A stretch of DNA of 33,669 nt from a virus. Under the pieces are notes generated by a model. The model did not search any database. It saw nothing but the letters and a program-made list of their open reading frames with translations, and was not told the origin of the DNA. Both the position numbers and the translations under genes were made by a program. Positions 20,506 through 27,382 of this stretch are shown one piece after another. The first letter of the stretch is position 1. Each line of letters begins with the position of its first letter. The stretch spans positions 1 to 33,669 of IMG/VR virus record IMGVR_UViG_3300031841_003108, one strand, 5' to 3'.

Positions 20506-21660
20506 TCAGTTGACCTCCTCATTGATGGTGAAGGCGGTGGTCACGAAGTCCTTATTCAGGTTGGCGAAACCAGCGTACAGCTGCCAGATCAGGATGATGA
20601 AGCGGCTGAAGTCGTCGTTGTTGTTGATAAGCACCTGGGCGTTGGGGCCACCGATGCCGACGCCAACGGCCTGAGGACCGAAGAACAGGCCAGCGGGGGT
20701 GTCGCGGGTTCCAGTAGCGGTGCCTGCACCAGTCAGGGTGGTGGTAGCGGTCTTGCTGGGGAAGTTGGTGGACTCGAAGAAGCGAACACCTTCGAACACG
20801 AAGCCGGAAGGCATCACGGGCTCGCCAGCAACGAACTGGGCTTGACCGTACTGACCGCCCTGGTACAGAGCAGCGTTAGGAGCGCTCATACCCATCAGGG
20901 GGTTGGGAGCACCCATGCCGGGGTAACGTGCCACTTCGCGGAAGCCGTCGTCAGCACGCAGATCCTTCATGAAGGAGGGATCAGCGATACAACGGTAGTA
21001 GCCGTCCTGGAACACAGGAACGTTACGCTTACGCAGGCTCTTAACAACGTTCAGAAGGTCAAACTTGACGTTGAACTTGAAGCGCTCAGCAGCGTATTCA
21101 GCGGCGGTATAGGTAGAAACGGTGACACCGGTCTTGGTGTGGTCGTTGGGGTAGTAGTAACCACCCTGGGTGTCGCCGGACTGACCACGGGACTCAGACT
21201 TGAACAGCTCGTCCAGGAACACACGATCGCGCCAACGACGGTAGTCGTCGAGCAGGGTCAGCGAACCGATGGACTGGTGGAACATGTTGAGGTTCCCGGT
21301 GTCCAGCAGCAGACGCTGAGCGGTCATGAGGGTCTCGCGAGCAATCTTGAAGGTGCTCGGGAGGTTGGTGTTGTTCGGGTCAGCAGGGCCGGTGTACTCA
21401 CGCAGAGACACAAGCACCTTGTCCTTGACGATGGAACGGCTGTTGGCAGTACCGATCGTCTGGTCTTGGGTACGCTCGCGGCTGGTCTTCGTGCCGGGGT
21501 TACCGAAGAAACGGTAACGATCCAGCTGCACGGTCTGACCAGGCTGCTTGGTAAAGTCGTGGACTACGACGGGCTCGCAAGCCATCTCCACGACATAAGC
21601 CGGGTGGGGGCGGTACAGTTCCGCACCCAACAGCTTGGGAAAGTCGTTATCGATGAACAT
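20506..21660 (-). CDS. Major capsid protein, HK97-fold (N4-gp56-like style)
   Basis: 384 residues: MFIDNDFPKLLGAELYRPHP, then EPVVVHDFTKQPGQTVQLDR, a helical region (STFKIARETLMTAQRLLLDT) and an insertion-like segment. NVVKSLRKRNVPVFQDGYYR with CIADPSFMKDLRADDGFREV resembles the peptide-domain signature of N4-gp56-type capsid proteins ('..YV.ii.P....DL..d..f'). The C-terminus (DDFSRFIILIWQLYAGFANL) is hydrophobic. The neighbouring scaffold candidate and portal support the assignment, as does the biased codon use that leaves almost no stops in the antisense frames. It is preceded by GGTTGAT-N8-GCTATAAT at 21744-21766. Assignment as capsid is strong; the subfamily is less certain. Confidence 0.88.
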   Translation of the reverse strand: MFIDNDFPKLLGAELYRPHPAYVVEMACEPVVVHDFTKQPGQTVQLDRYRFFGNPGTKTSRERTQDQTIGTANSRSIVKDKVLVSLREYTGPADPNNTNLPSTFKIARETLMTAQRLLLDTGNLNMFHQSIGSLTLLDDYRRWRDRVFLDELFKSESRGQSGDTQGGYYYPNDHTKTGVTVSTYTAAEYAAERFKFNVKFDLLNVVKSLRKRNVPVFQDGYYRCIADPSFMKDLRADDGFREVARYPGMGAPNPLMGMSAPNAALYQGGQYGQAQFVAGEPVMPSGFVFEGVRFFESTNFPSKTATTTLTGAGTATGTRDTPAGLFFGPQAVGVGIGGPNAQVLINNNDDFSRFIILIWQLYAGFANLNKDFVTTAFTINEEVN

Positions 21661-21743
21661 AGTAATTTCTCAGCTAAGTTTTAAGCGCTGATACTTGAGG
21701 ACAAAGTCCTCTGGATATGGAACTTTTCATTCCATTACAAAAA

Positions 21744-21766
21744 ATTATAGCAACGCTTTATCAACC
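21744..21766 (-). promoter_or_regulatory. Promoter-like motif before major capsid gene
   Basis: GGTTGAT-N8-GCTATAAT on the minus strand, 84 bases upstream of the capsid ATG. TATAAT is a perfect sigma-70-type -10 hexamer. The same motif with the same spacing occurs at 17074-17096. There is no good -35 at 16-18 bases, so the GGTTGAT box may replace it. Confidence 0.65.
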
Positions 21767-21789
21767 TGGATTATTAAAGTCGTCGACTT

Positions 21790-22059
21790 TTACGGCATCA
21801 AAGTGCGGTCAACAGCACGAGCACGGGGGTCAGGAGATCCGTCAATCATGTTGCCGGGGCTAAAGACAGTCGGAGGGACAGTGCCAATGCGACCGTAAGG
21901 ATTGAGCAGACCATCAGCAGGTTGGAGCGCAGGGCTCATGGCCTGGATCTCAGGATTAATAGGGCCTTCGGCGGCAGCTTGTTGTGCAGCGGCTTCTGCA
22001 ACAGCCTTTGCCATCAGGGCTTTCGAAAGGGCTTTCTTAGCTTTGCTGTTGTCCATCAT
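21790..22059 (-). CDS. Small hypothetical protein, Ala-rich helix (89 aa)
   Basis: 89 residues. It starts with two consecutive ATGs (MMDNSKAKKALSKALMAKAV), preceded by AAAGGACAAAA, and overlaps the preceding stop by four bases. Residues 5-32 form an Ala/Lys-rich helix. The rest is Pro/Gly-rich (INPEIQAMSPALQPADGLLN, PPTVFSPGNMIDGSPDPRAR). No family is recognised. Its place between scaffold candidate and major capsid gene suggests a head-assembly role. A 129-base spacer with promoter-like motif separates it from the capsid gene. Confidence 0.72.
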   Translation of the reverse strand: MMDNSKAKKALSKALMAKAVAEAAAQQAAAEGPINPEIQAMSPALQPADGLLNPYGRIGTVPPTVFSPGNMIDGSPDPRARAVDRTLMP

Positions 22060-22490
22060 TTTTGTCCTTTTTGATTAGGCATGGGGGCGTATCCCATCGG
22101 CAGCTGTCCGGTAGGAGGCATCATCGGGAGCAACTGATACTGCTGCTGCACTTGAATCTGGTTCTGGAACATCTCTGCCTGGCTCAGAGCACGTGGAGCT
22201 AAGAGGCCATTAGCAGGTAAAGGAGAACCGGGGAGATTGAGCTTGAGATAAGCGTTATCCAGATCGCGAGGCATGCGGGGCTGAGGAGCACGGGGATCCC
22301 CAACTTTTGCTTCCATGTCCTGCATTCGAACGGCTGCATATTCGTCAACGTTGCCAGACATGACTTGACGCGACGTGTCGCCAGCACCGAATTGAACAAG
22401 GCCGGGAGCACCAATCGGTCCACCAGCAGTTCCAATCGCTGCCAGGAACTGATCAGCTTTTTCTCTTGCTCCTGCCTTCTTCTTTGCCAT
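22056..22490 (-). CDS. Hypothetical head-region protein, Pro/Gln/Met-rich (144 aa)
   Basis: 144 residues: MAKKKAGAREKADQFLAAIG, a Gly/Pro stretch, DTSRQVMSGNVDEYAAVRMQ, RMPRDLDNAYLKLNLPGSPL, and a low-complexity C-terminus rich in Gln, Met and Pro (QNQIQVQQQYQLLPMMPPTG). No ribosome site is visible before the ATG. The gene lies just after a strong hairpin with a T-tract (22493-22528), and a TATAAATA octamer (22540-22547) lies just before that hairpin. The gene may thus start a new transcript. The function is unknown; a minor capsid or assembly protein is a reasonable guess given its neighbours. Confidence 0.72.
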   Translation of the reverse strand: MAKKKAGAREKADQFLAAIGTAGGPIGAPGLVQFGAGDTSRQVMSGNVDEYAAVRMQDMEAKVGDPRAPQPRMPRDLDNAYLKLNLPGSPLPANGLLAPRALSQAEMFQNQIQVQQQYQLLPMMPPTGQLPMGYAPMPNQKGQK

Positions 22491-22492
22491 GT

Positions 22493-22528
22493 TAAATAAA
22501 AAATATGGGGGCAGCCTTAGCTACCCCC
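22493..22528 (-). terminator. Intrinsic terminator after scaffold candidate
   Basis: On the minus strand GGGGGTAGC-TAAG-GCTGCCCCC makes a nine-pair stem (one G-U) with a four-base loop, followed by ATATTTTTTATTT. It lies 28 bases after the stop of the 22556-23557 gene. This is a textbook rho-independent terminator, which would separate portal/scaffold transcription from the capsid genes. Confidence 0.85.
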
Positions 22529-22539
22529 TATTCTAGAAC

Positions 22540-22547
22540 TATTTATA
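22540..22547 (-). promoter_or_regulatory. TATAAATA octamer (T4-late-type) before 22490 gene
   Basis: Exact TATAAATA on the minus strand in the short intergenic space between the scaffold candidate and the 144-residue gene. A transcript starting about 10-13 bases downstream would begin at or inside the hairpin at 22507-22528. The placement is suggestive but not proof of a promoter. Confidence 0.4.
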
Positions 22548-22555
22548 TTTAGCGA

Positions 22556-23557
22556 TCACTCCATCACCAGGAGTTTGTTGCGGAACACCTCGGGGTTCTG
22601 CGCGGCGGAGTTCAGATAACGCCAGGCATTGGAGGGGTCACGATCGGCCAGGTTGCCGAAGCTGTTCCAGAAGTCGCCAGCGTTAGCGGGGGACTGGGGC
22701 TGGGGAGGAACGGGCATCTCAGGGCGCTGGGGAGCAACGCGCTGAACGGTGGGCTGCTGTTGGAACTGCTGGCCAACCTGCTGACCCTGAGGAGCAGCAG
22801 CTTCATCGGGGATGGGGTGGGGGCCATTCTCACCGAAGAACTCGCAGGTGTAGTCGGCGAGGACGTCGGGATCAGTCAGGATGGTCTCATAAGCTTTGTG
22901 CTCATTGGAGAGTTCCTGAAGCAGTTCACAAGCTTGAATCAGCTGCTGATTGGTTTGAATCAGAGCGTCTTCAACATCACAGGCATACTTATTGACGATC
23001 GCAGCGGCATCAGGACCGAAGTGATCAATAACCTCAAGACTTGCCTCGCTTACCCCGTTGGCGCGGAGCATTTCCGGGGTTATTTCCAGCGAAGTTTGGG
23101 AAGAGTTGCTGGAGTAAGCCTGGTTGTTGTTGATCCCAGGCGTAGAGGTCTGCATCCCCAGGTTGTTGAACTGGGTTGTTTGCTGGGAACCGTAGCTGGC
23201 CGGGTCGATTGCCTGGTTCGGATTCGATTGTTGACCCAGGGACGGGAATTGGACGGGCGAACTCAGGAGTCCGACCACCTTGTTGAACGCCTCCTTGTAA
23301 GGGTTGTCCGCTTGTTGGGGCGCCTGGTACTGCTGGGGGCTGTACTGAGTAGGGATTGAGGCCGGTGCCTGCGTCCCCATCTGGGCCTGCATTACTGGGG
23401 CTGGGGCCGTCACCTGTTGGTAAGGCGCCACCCATTGCTGATTGGTAGAAACCGCCGGAGCCTGGGCCGCCGTCTGCGCTGGAGCCGCGTAGCTGGTCGG
23501 TTGGGTCGGGGATACTTGGGGTGCCGATTGGGTCGGCATTGCGGTATCGGCCTGCAT
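22556..23557 (-). CDS. Probable capsid scaffold; start overprinted on portal gene
   Basis: 333 residues. The ATG at 23557 is preceded by AGAGGT (23563-23568) with five bases of spacing, although both lie deep inside the portal gene. Residues 1-174 are encoded in a second frame over the last 524 bases of portal and are Gln/Pro/Ala/Thr-rich. Residues 160-258 are outside the overlap from 175 on and helical: ITPEMLRANGVSEASLEVID, EDALIQTNQQLIQACELLQE, and ILTDPDVLADYTCEFFGENG, a pattern I associate with phage scaffold-type proteins. The C-terminus is again Pro/Gln-rich, then NAGDFWNSFGNLADRDPSNA. A scaffold role follows from its position between portal and capsid and its helical, low-complexity nature. 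A terminator follows. Confidence 0.8.
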   Translation of the reverse strand: MQADTAMPTQSAPQVSPTQPTSYAAPAQTAAQAPAVSTNQQWVAPYQQVTAPAPVMQAQMGTQAPASIPTQYSPQQYQAPQQADNPYKEAFNKVVGLLSSPVQFPSLGQQSNPNQAIDPASYGSQQTTQFNNLGMQTSTPGINNNQAYSSNSSQTSLEITPEMLRANGVSEASLEVIDHFGPDAAAIVNKYACDVEDALIQTNQQLIQACELLQELSNEHKAYETILTDPDVLADYTCEFFGENGPHPIPDEAAAPQGQQVGQQFQQQPTVQRVAPQRPEMPVPPQPQSPANAGDFWNSFGNLADRDPSNAWRYLNSAAQNPEVFRNKLLVME

Positions 23558-25289
23558 AAGTTACCTCTTTTTGTAGGCTTTCGAGTGTGCGATAAAGGAA
23601 GGGGGTGAGATCAAGTCTCGGATCCGCAGCCATTGGAAGGTTTGGTTGCTGCGGATGTGGTGTCCGCATCTCTTGATTGATTAGATCAATGAATGCGGAG
23701 TAAGCCCTCTGTACTTCCCCTACCACACGGAATGGGAAACCGGAGAGCATGCCCGCGATCTCGTCATCCGTTTTAGAAGGGAATAGATACTTCAGTGCTT
23801 CTATGCTATCAACTCCTAACTCTTGCAAGTTTCTGGTGAAGATAGACTGGTTGAGTTTATCCTGTGTTGTGTCTTCATACACAGGACCTAACCAACGCCA
23901 TTGAATGGTTCTATCACCATCCGGCGCAAGACCTAAAACACCGTCCGGAATCTCCTGCTCTTCGATTGCTTTATCAATCGCAGCTTGAAGTTTCTTTTCG
24001 TACCGAGCTTTTGCACGGTCGTATTTCTCAAGGTCTTTATCGTCAGGCTCCTCAGGGAGCTCGGGATACTTGATCCCGCTCTCGTAGGCCAGGGACTTAC
24101 GGAAGATTTGCTCTTCCTGGAAGACGATCAGCTCCAAGCAGCGGCAGATGCCATAGGTGTAGAGCTGAAGGCACTTCTTCTTGGCCGTGGCGCTGACCCG
24201 TCCGTATGCAGACTTGTATTCAGTCGCAGTGACGTTCGTAATGCTCAGGTCGTCGATACCACCTAAAGCAAGGCGGATCTCACTCCGGAGCTGCTCGGCA
24301 TAACGAGCCTGGTCAGTGCTAACCGCGTTCGGCGTGATGAAGCCGACACGGTCGGTGGGCTCCAGGTTTGCGATGACGCGGGGGACACGCATGCCGGAGC
24401 CGGGCTTGCCGTTGTACCCAGGCGATTGCCTGGTTACGTTGTCCTGCTTGTAGGTCGAGCTGGAGAGGAAGAACTCAGACTCAAAGCCGGACTGGCTGGA
24501 GATGCTTGGGCGCTGAGTCGCGTCCTTCTGGTCGAACTCAACAATGTCCTGCTTGGGGCGGGAAGAGAGCAGGGTGGGATTACCAAAGAACGAAAGGTTT
24601 GCCCGGATGTTCTTGACCATCTCGTCATGAGCGACGATCTGGTTTGCAAGCCATTCGAACTCACCGCTGCCCTCGGTGCCAAAAGCATCAGGGTTGTTGA
24701 GAACCTCCACGCATGGAATGAACTCCATGGTGTTCTTCAACACCTTCTTGTCGGTGAACGGGAAGTCCATCGCAGGGTTGTCGAAGCTGACTTCCTGCTC
24801 GCTGTGGTACTCCTCAATGGTGTCCGCAGTGATCCGCAGGCGCATGTAACGCTTGTCGGTGTTCAGACCAACGCCCTGGAAACCACGCGAAGACTTGACC
24901 TTATATGGATAGATGATGATGACTTCTTCTAAGTCACCTTCTGGTGAGTAGTAAGTACGGTACGAATCGCGGTCGAACCAGTAAATACGATATGTCTTCT
25001 GTGTAGGCCGGATGTAGAAAAGACCCTTACCGAAAGCGAGGAATCGGTCCCAGATCGAATCTAAGCGTGCGTCCAGTTTGTTGAACTTGATGACCTGCTG
25101 GATAAAGTCGTACCGCTGAGTGCCGAAGTTATCCTGCATCGGATAGAACTCCACACCTTGGCGGATCCCAAACATCTTCATTTGGGACAGGTGGGCGTTC
25201 ACCAGCATGGTGTCCGCAGGGCCTGTACTGTCGCGTGAAACTACCGACTTCAGGATAGATTCAAGCTGTGATTTAGCACTATCGCCCAT
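23034..25289 (-). CDS. Portal protein with long low-complexity C-terminal tail
   Basis: 751 residues. The core (about 1-570) reads as a portal: MGDSAKSQLESILKSVVSRD, then a region YWFDRDSYRTYYSPEGDLEE, a long central part with LANQIVAHDEMVKNIRANLS and ARYAEQLRSEIRLALGGIDD, and a helix-rich stretch up to RYEKKLQAAIDKAIEEQEIP and the clip-like QWRWLGPVYEDTTQDKLNQS. From about 578 the protein becomes Gly/Pro/Gln-rich (SSADGGPGSGGFYQSAMGGA, GVQQGGRTPEFARPIPVPGS) and ends basic (QRGKRGKS). That tail is co-encoded with the N-terminal half of the next gene in another frame. The portal dodecamer is the channel through which DNA is packaged. The identification rests on position after TerL, length and fold style. 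Confidence 0.85.
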   Translation of the reverse strand: MGDSAKSQLESILKSVVSRDSTGPADTMLVNAHLSQMKMFGIRQGVEFYPMQDNFGTQRYDFIQQVIKFNKLDARLDSIWDRFLAFGKGLFYIRPTQKTYRIYWFDRDSYRTYYSPEGDLEEVIIIYPYKVKSSRGFQGVGLNTDKRYMRLRITADTIEEYHSEQEVSFDNPAMDFPFTDKKVLKNTMEFIPCVEVLNNPDAFGTEGSGEFEWLANQIVAHDEMVKNIRANLSFFGNPTLLSSRPKQDIVEFDQKDATQRPSISSQSGFESEFFLSSSTYKQDNVTRQSPGYNGKPGSGMRVPRVIANLEPTDRVGFITPNAVSTDQARYAEQLRSEIRLALGGIDDLSITNVTATEYKSAYGRVSATAKKKCLQLYTYGICRCLELIVFQEEQIFRKSLAYESGIKYPELPEEPDDKDLEKYDRAKARYEKKLQAAIDKAIEEQEIPDGVLGLAPDGDRTIQWRWLGPVYEDTTQDKLNQSIFTRNLQELGVDSIEALKYLFPSKTDDEIAGMLSGFPFRVVGEVQRAYSAFIDLINQEMRTPHPQQPNLPMAADPRLDLTPFLYRTLESLQKEVTYAGRYRNADPIGTPSIPDPTDQLRGSSADGGPGSGGFYQSAMGGALPTGDGPSPSNAGPDGDAGTGLNPYSVQPPAVPGAPTSGQPLQGGVQQGGRTPEFARPIPVPGSTIESEPGNRPGQLRFPANNPVQQPGDADLYAWDQQQPGLLQQLFPNFAGNNPGNAPRQRGKRGKS

Positions 25290-25303
25290 TCTGTTTAAGA
25301 GGT

Positions 25304-25486
25304 CTACTGATCAATATCGTACCCAGCTTCCAGCCTTTTGAAAATGATGGTGCCGTCCTCAACTTCTACATCGAAACTTTCGTTCGGCTGCAGAGCCATG
25401 TCGTGACACAATTCGTCAGGCAGAGGCAAGATTGCAGAACCATAAGCATCCTGCTCGAGCTCAACTAAGTAATAGCTGGGAGACAT
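25304..25486 (-). CDS. AbrB/MazE-like small protein
   Basis: 60 residues: MSPSYYLVELEQDAYGSAIL, PLPDELCHDMALQPNESFDV, EVEDGTIIFKRLEAGYDIDQ. The segment 'G.aiLPLPdELc.....l..nEsFdVEVEDGtIifKRl' matches the order of elements in the swapped-hairpin AbrB/SpoVT/MazE DNA-binding fold (a loop-helix followed by a beta hairpin with a central Gly). It lies between large terminase and portal, eighteen bases after the terminase stop, with no ribosome site. It could be a transcription factor for late genes or a small packaging accessory. The fold assignment is from pattern only. No toxin partner is present next to it. Confidence 0.7.
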   Translation of the reverse strand: MSPSYYLVELEQDAYGSAILPLPDELCHDMALQPNESFDVEVEDGTIIFKRLEAGYDIDQ

Positions 25487-25514
25487 CGCGTGTGAATATC
25501 TATAGTTTAAATCG

Positions 25515-27038
25515 TCAATACTCTAACTCCAGTTTGCCTCTTGTCATTAATCCGTTGCACAACCAAACCAAAGCGTCGACGCAGTCATCGTGTGAGCTCA
25601 CGCCAAAGTTGACGATCTCGTCAGTAAGAGCCTGGAATTTACGATATTTGTTGAAAATTATCTTCCGTTGCTCGAACAGACCCATGATGCCACGGAAACG
25701 TGCAACTTTATCGCCTCTGAAACCCTTGACCGGATGCCAGTGCAGGTTGTAGAGACCATGTTCTCCAAGACAGATACGTTTGAAGTCAGCTTCCAATGAA
25801 GCCTGGTAGGCCACAGCTTCTGACCAAATCTCAACATTGGCTCCTGAAGGGAAGTATTGATCTTTTTCTTTGTGCACCACACCCCACTCTTCCATCATTT
25901 CCATGATTGCCTCTAACTTCTCGAGGTTTCCCATGATCCTGAGACGTTTGCAATCGATGATATGAATCTTCCCTCCCACTCGCCCTCCCATCACGAAGAC
26001 CGTGTAGTCGTTTCGTTCCCTGACACCTGCAGAAAGGTCAACGCCGACTCCCAGACAATCGAATTCAGTGGCGATGTTTCCTTTGACGATCAGATCAGGA
26101 GAGAGCGATAGCTCGCTCGTTTGGACGACCTGATTTTGGTACTGGAAGCTAAAGGCGACCGGAGCTTGGCGACGGCGATCTTGAAGGTATTCAAGAGACC
26201 ACATTTCAGGCCAATAGGATTTTTCGTCCCCGTTTTCGTCTACCGAAATTGCAGATTGGACGATTTGCACCCAGTCATTGGCTGGAATGAAAGTGGAGTT
26301 GTGAATGTCGTCATGACGAAATCGGGTTCCGAGGCAAATCGCCCGTCCGCCCTCAAACATCGTGGGAACAATAACCGAGTTCCAGTTGTCCTCCATTGCT
26401 TGCCGGATGTCCCGGTTCTTGATGTCGTCCGCACTCTTGATCGCGTCATCGATGATACAGAGGTGTGAACGCTTGGAGGTCACAGCACCTTTGAGACCTG
26501 CACAACACACCGTGAACTCTTCTTCACCGGTTGACTTGATCCCAGCGAACTTCCAATCAATACTCCAGTACTCGTTGGAATTGATGCCCTTTGCGATCTT
26601 GACGGTGGGAAAGATCTCTTTGTAATTCTTACTTTCTTCAATGATCCTCTTGATTGCTGCGCTTTTGGGTCGTGCCACATCAACCGTGTAGGAGATGTAG
26701 AGGATTTTCAAAGGTTTCTTCGCCATGGCATGGACACCAACAGCCCAAGCCGTGTACAAACCGAGGATCGTGGATTTAGCGCTACCGCGTGGTGCCAGGA
26801 TGTCGATGTTGGGGCCACCGATACCAATCAGACACTCGCTGTCATCTCCGGTGCACAGGTACTTATGCCACTCCTGGTGGTGCGCTGCAGGAGGTTTATC
26901 TCCGACTACATCACAGAAATATGCAAAGTCTTTACGCGCCCGTTCGACATCAATATTCGATGACTTCTTTACAACACGCTGCTGTGCTGCAGCCCGTGCA
27001 GTACGTCGATAGACGCTATAAATACTAGTTCCTGCCAT
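25515..27038 (-). CDS. terL: Terminase large subunit (ATPase-nuclease)
   Basis: 507 residues, a normal TerL length. The Walker A motif is APRGSAKST at residues 82-90 (K88). Walker B is LCIIDD at 193-198 with the acidic pair D197-D198. A coupling-type motif follows at about 235-238 (CLGT). The nuclease half starts near residue 330 with VGVDLSAG (D334), has a second acidic position near E403 (VEIWSE) and ends with HDDCVDALVW (D484, D485, D488), the typical RNase H-like metal ligands. The protein packages DNA into the procapsid by ATP hydrolysis at the portal and cuts the concatemer. It is flanked by the AbrB-like gene and portal downstream and a 94-residue gene and the TerS candidate upstream. 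Confidence 0.95.
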   Translation of the reverse strand: MAGTSIYSVYRRTARAAAQQRVVKKSSNIDVERARKDFAYFCDVVGDKPPAAHHQEWHKYLCTGDDSECLIGIGGPNIDILAPRGSAKSTILGLYTAWAVGVHAMAKKPLKILYISYTVDVARPKSAAIKRIIEESKNYKEIFPTVKIAKGINSNEYWSIDWKFAGIKSTGEEEFTVCCAGLKGAVTSKRSHLCIIDDAIKSADDIKNRDIRQAMEDNWNSVIVPTMFEGGRAICLGTRFRHDDIHNSTFIPANDWVQIVQSAISVDENGDEKSYWPEMWSLEYLQDRRRQAPVAFSFQYQNQVVQTSELSLSPDLIVKGNIATEFDCLGVGVDLSAGVRERNDYTVFVMGGRVGGKIHIIDCKRLRIMGNLEKLEAIMEMMEEWGVVHKEKDQYFPSGANVEIWSEAVAYQASLEADFKRICLGEHGLYNLHWHPVKGFRGDKVARFRGIMGLFEQRKIIFNKYRKFQALTDEIVNFGVSSHDDCVDALVWLCNGLMTRGKLELEY

Positions 27039-27060
27039 GCGCTAAGCATAGCTCCATACA

Positions 27061-27345
27061 TCAATTAGAACGACGTTTTAGGAAGTCAACCAAGAACTGA
27101 AGTTCATTCATCTGGTTATCCGCTTCGTCAATCTTCTGAGAGAAATCGCTCAGATCGTTCTTGTATTTAGGGTTGCCAAAGACATCCGTGTAACGGGTAT
27201 CCCGCTCAGGTACGTAGATGAAAGGTGGTGAAGGGTCCGGTGTCGGCCAACCGATCGGGGGTGTACTACTCTTCGGTGTCGGCCAGCCAATTGGCCTCTG
27301 GTTACAAGGCGGGCCACCTGGAGTATCACATAAAGGCGCAAACAT
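27061..27345 (-). CDS. Small hypothetical protein with GWPTP repeats (94 aa)
   Basis: 94 residues: MFAPLCDTPGGPPCNQRPIG, a 12-residue repeat (RPIGWPTPKSST then PPIGWPTPDPSP), then PFIYVPERDTRYTDVFGNPK and a helical C-terminus (DEADNQMNELQFLVDFLKRR). The DNA repeat has a 36-base period (27239-27248 and 27275-27284 both read GGCCGACACC on this strand). The gene is between the small and large terminase candidates and is preceded by TATAAATA at 27368-27375. No ribosome site is obvious. The GWPTP units could be a binding tape or a linker. I recognise no family. Confidence 0.65.
   Translation of the reverse strand: MFAPLCDTPGGPPCNQRPIGWPTPKSSTPPIGWPTPDPSPPFIYVPERDTRYTDVFGNPKYKNDLSDFSQKIDEADNQMNELQFLVDFLKRRSN
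27239..27284 (-). repeat. 36-base period repeat encoding PIGWPTP twice
   Basis: The ten bases at 27239-27248 recur at 27275-27284 and surrounding bases are similar, giving two 12-residue units with PIGWPTP in the 94-residue protein. Confidence 0.7.
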
Positions 27346-27367
27346 ATAAAAACGTCATCAATACCTA

Positions 27368-27375
27368 TATTTATA
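27368..27375 (-). promoter_or_regulatory. TATAAATA octamer (T4-late-type) before 27345 gene
   Basis: Exact TATAAATA on the minus strand, 23 bases upstream of the start of the 94-residue gene and between it and the TerS candidate. This is the core of T4-type and cyanomyovirus late promoters. No sigma factor for such promoters is visible in this window, and an AT-rich spacer could hold the octamer by chance. Confidence 0.4.
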
Positions 27376-27382
27376 AATTTTA

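Noticed and set aside
19718-20674. Open frame of 318 residues on the plus strand opposite the 268-residue virion gene
   Set aside because: Same cause: antisense of a highly biased gene, Gly/Val/Asp/Ser-rich translation, and it runs through the divergent gene boundary without any signal.
20473-21684. Open frame of 403 residues on the plus strand opposite the capsid gene
   Set aside because: It mirrors the capsid gene codon by codon; its Val/Gly/His/Gln-rich composition and lack of stops follow from the strongly biased codon use of the abundant capsid gene. No ribosome site or neighbours support it.
22760-23359. Open frame of 199 residues on the plus strand over the portal/scaffold overlap
   Set aside because: Antisense to two genuine frames in a Pro/Gln-rich region; a composition artefact of G/C-rich repeats.
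25500-25517. TTGAC...TATAGAT as a third copy of the bipartite promoter motif before the AbrB-like gene
   Set aside because: Boxes are imperfect and spacing is one base shorter; TTGA is part of the terminase stop region. Not distinguishable from chance.
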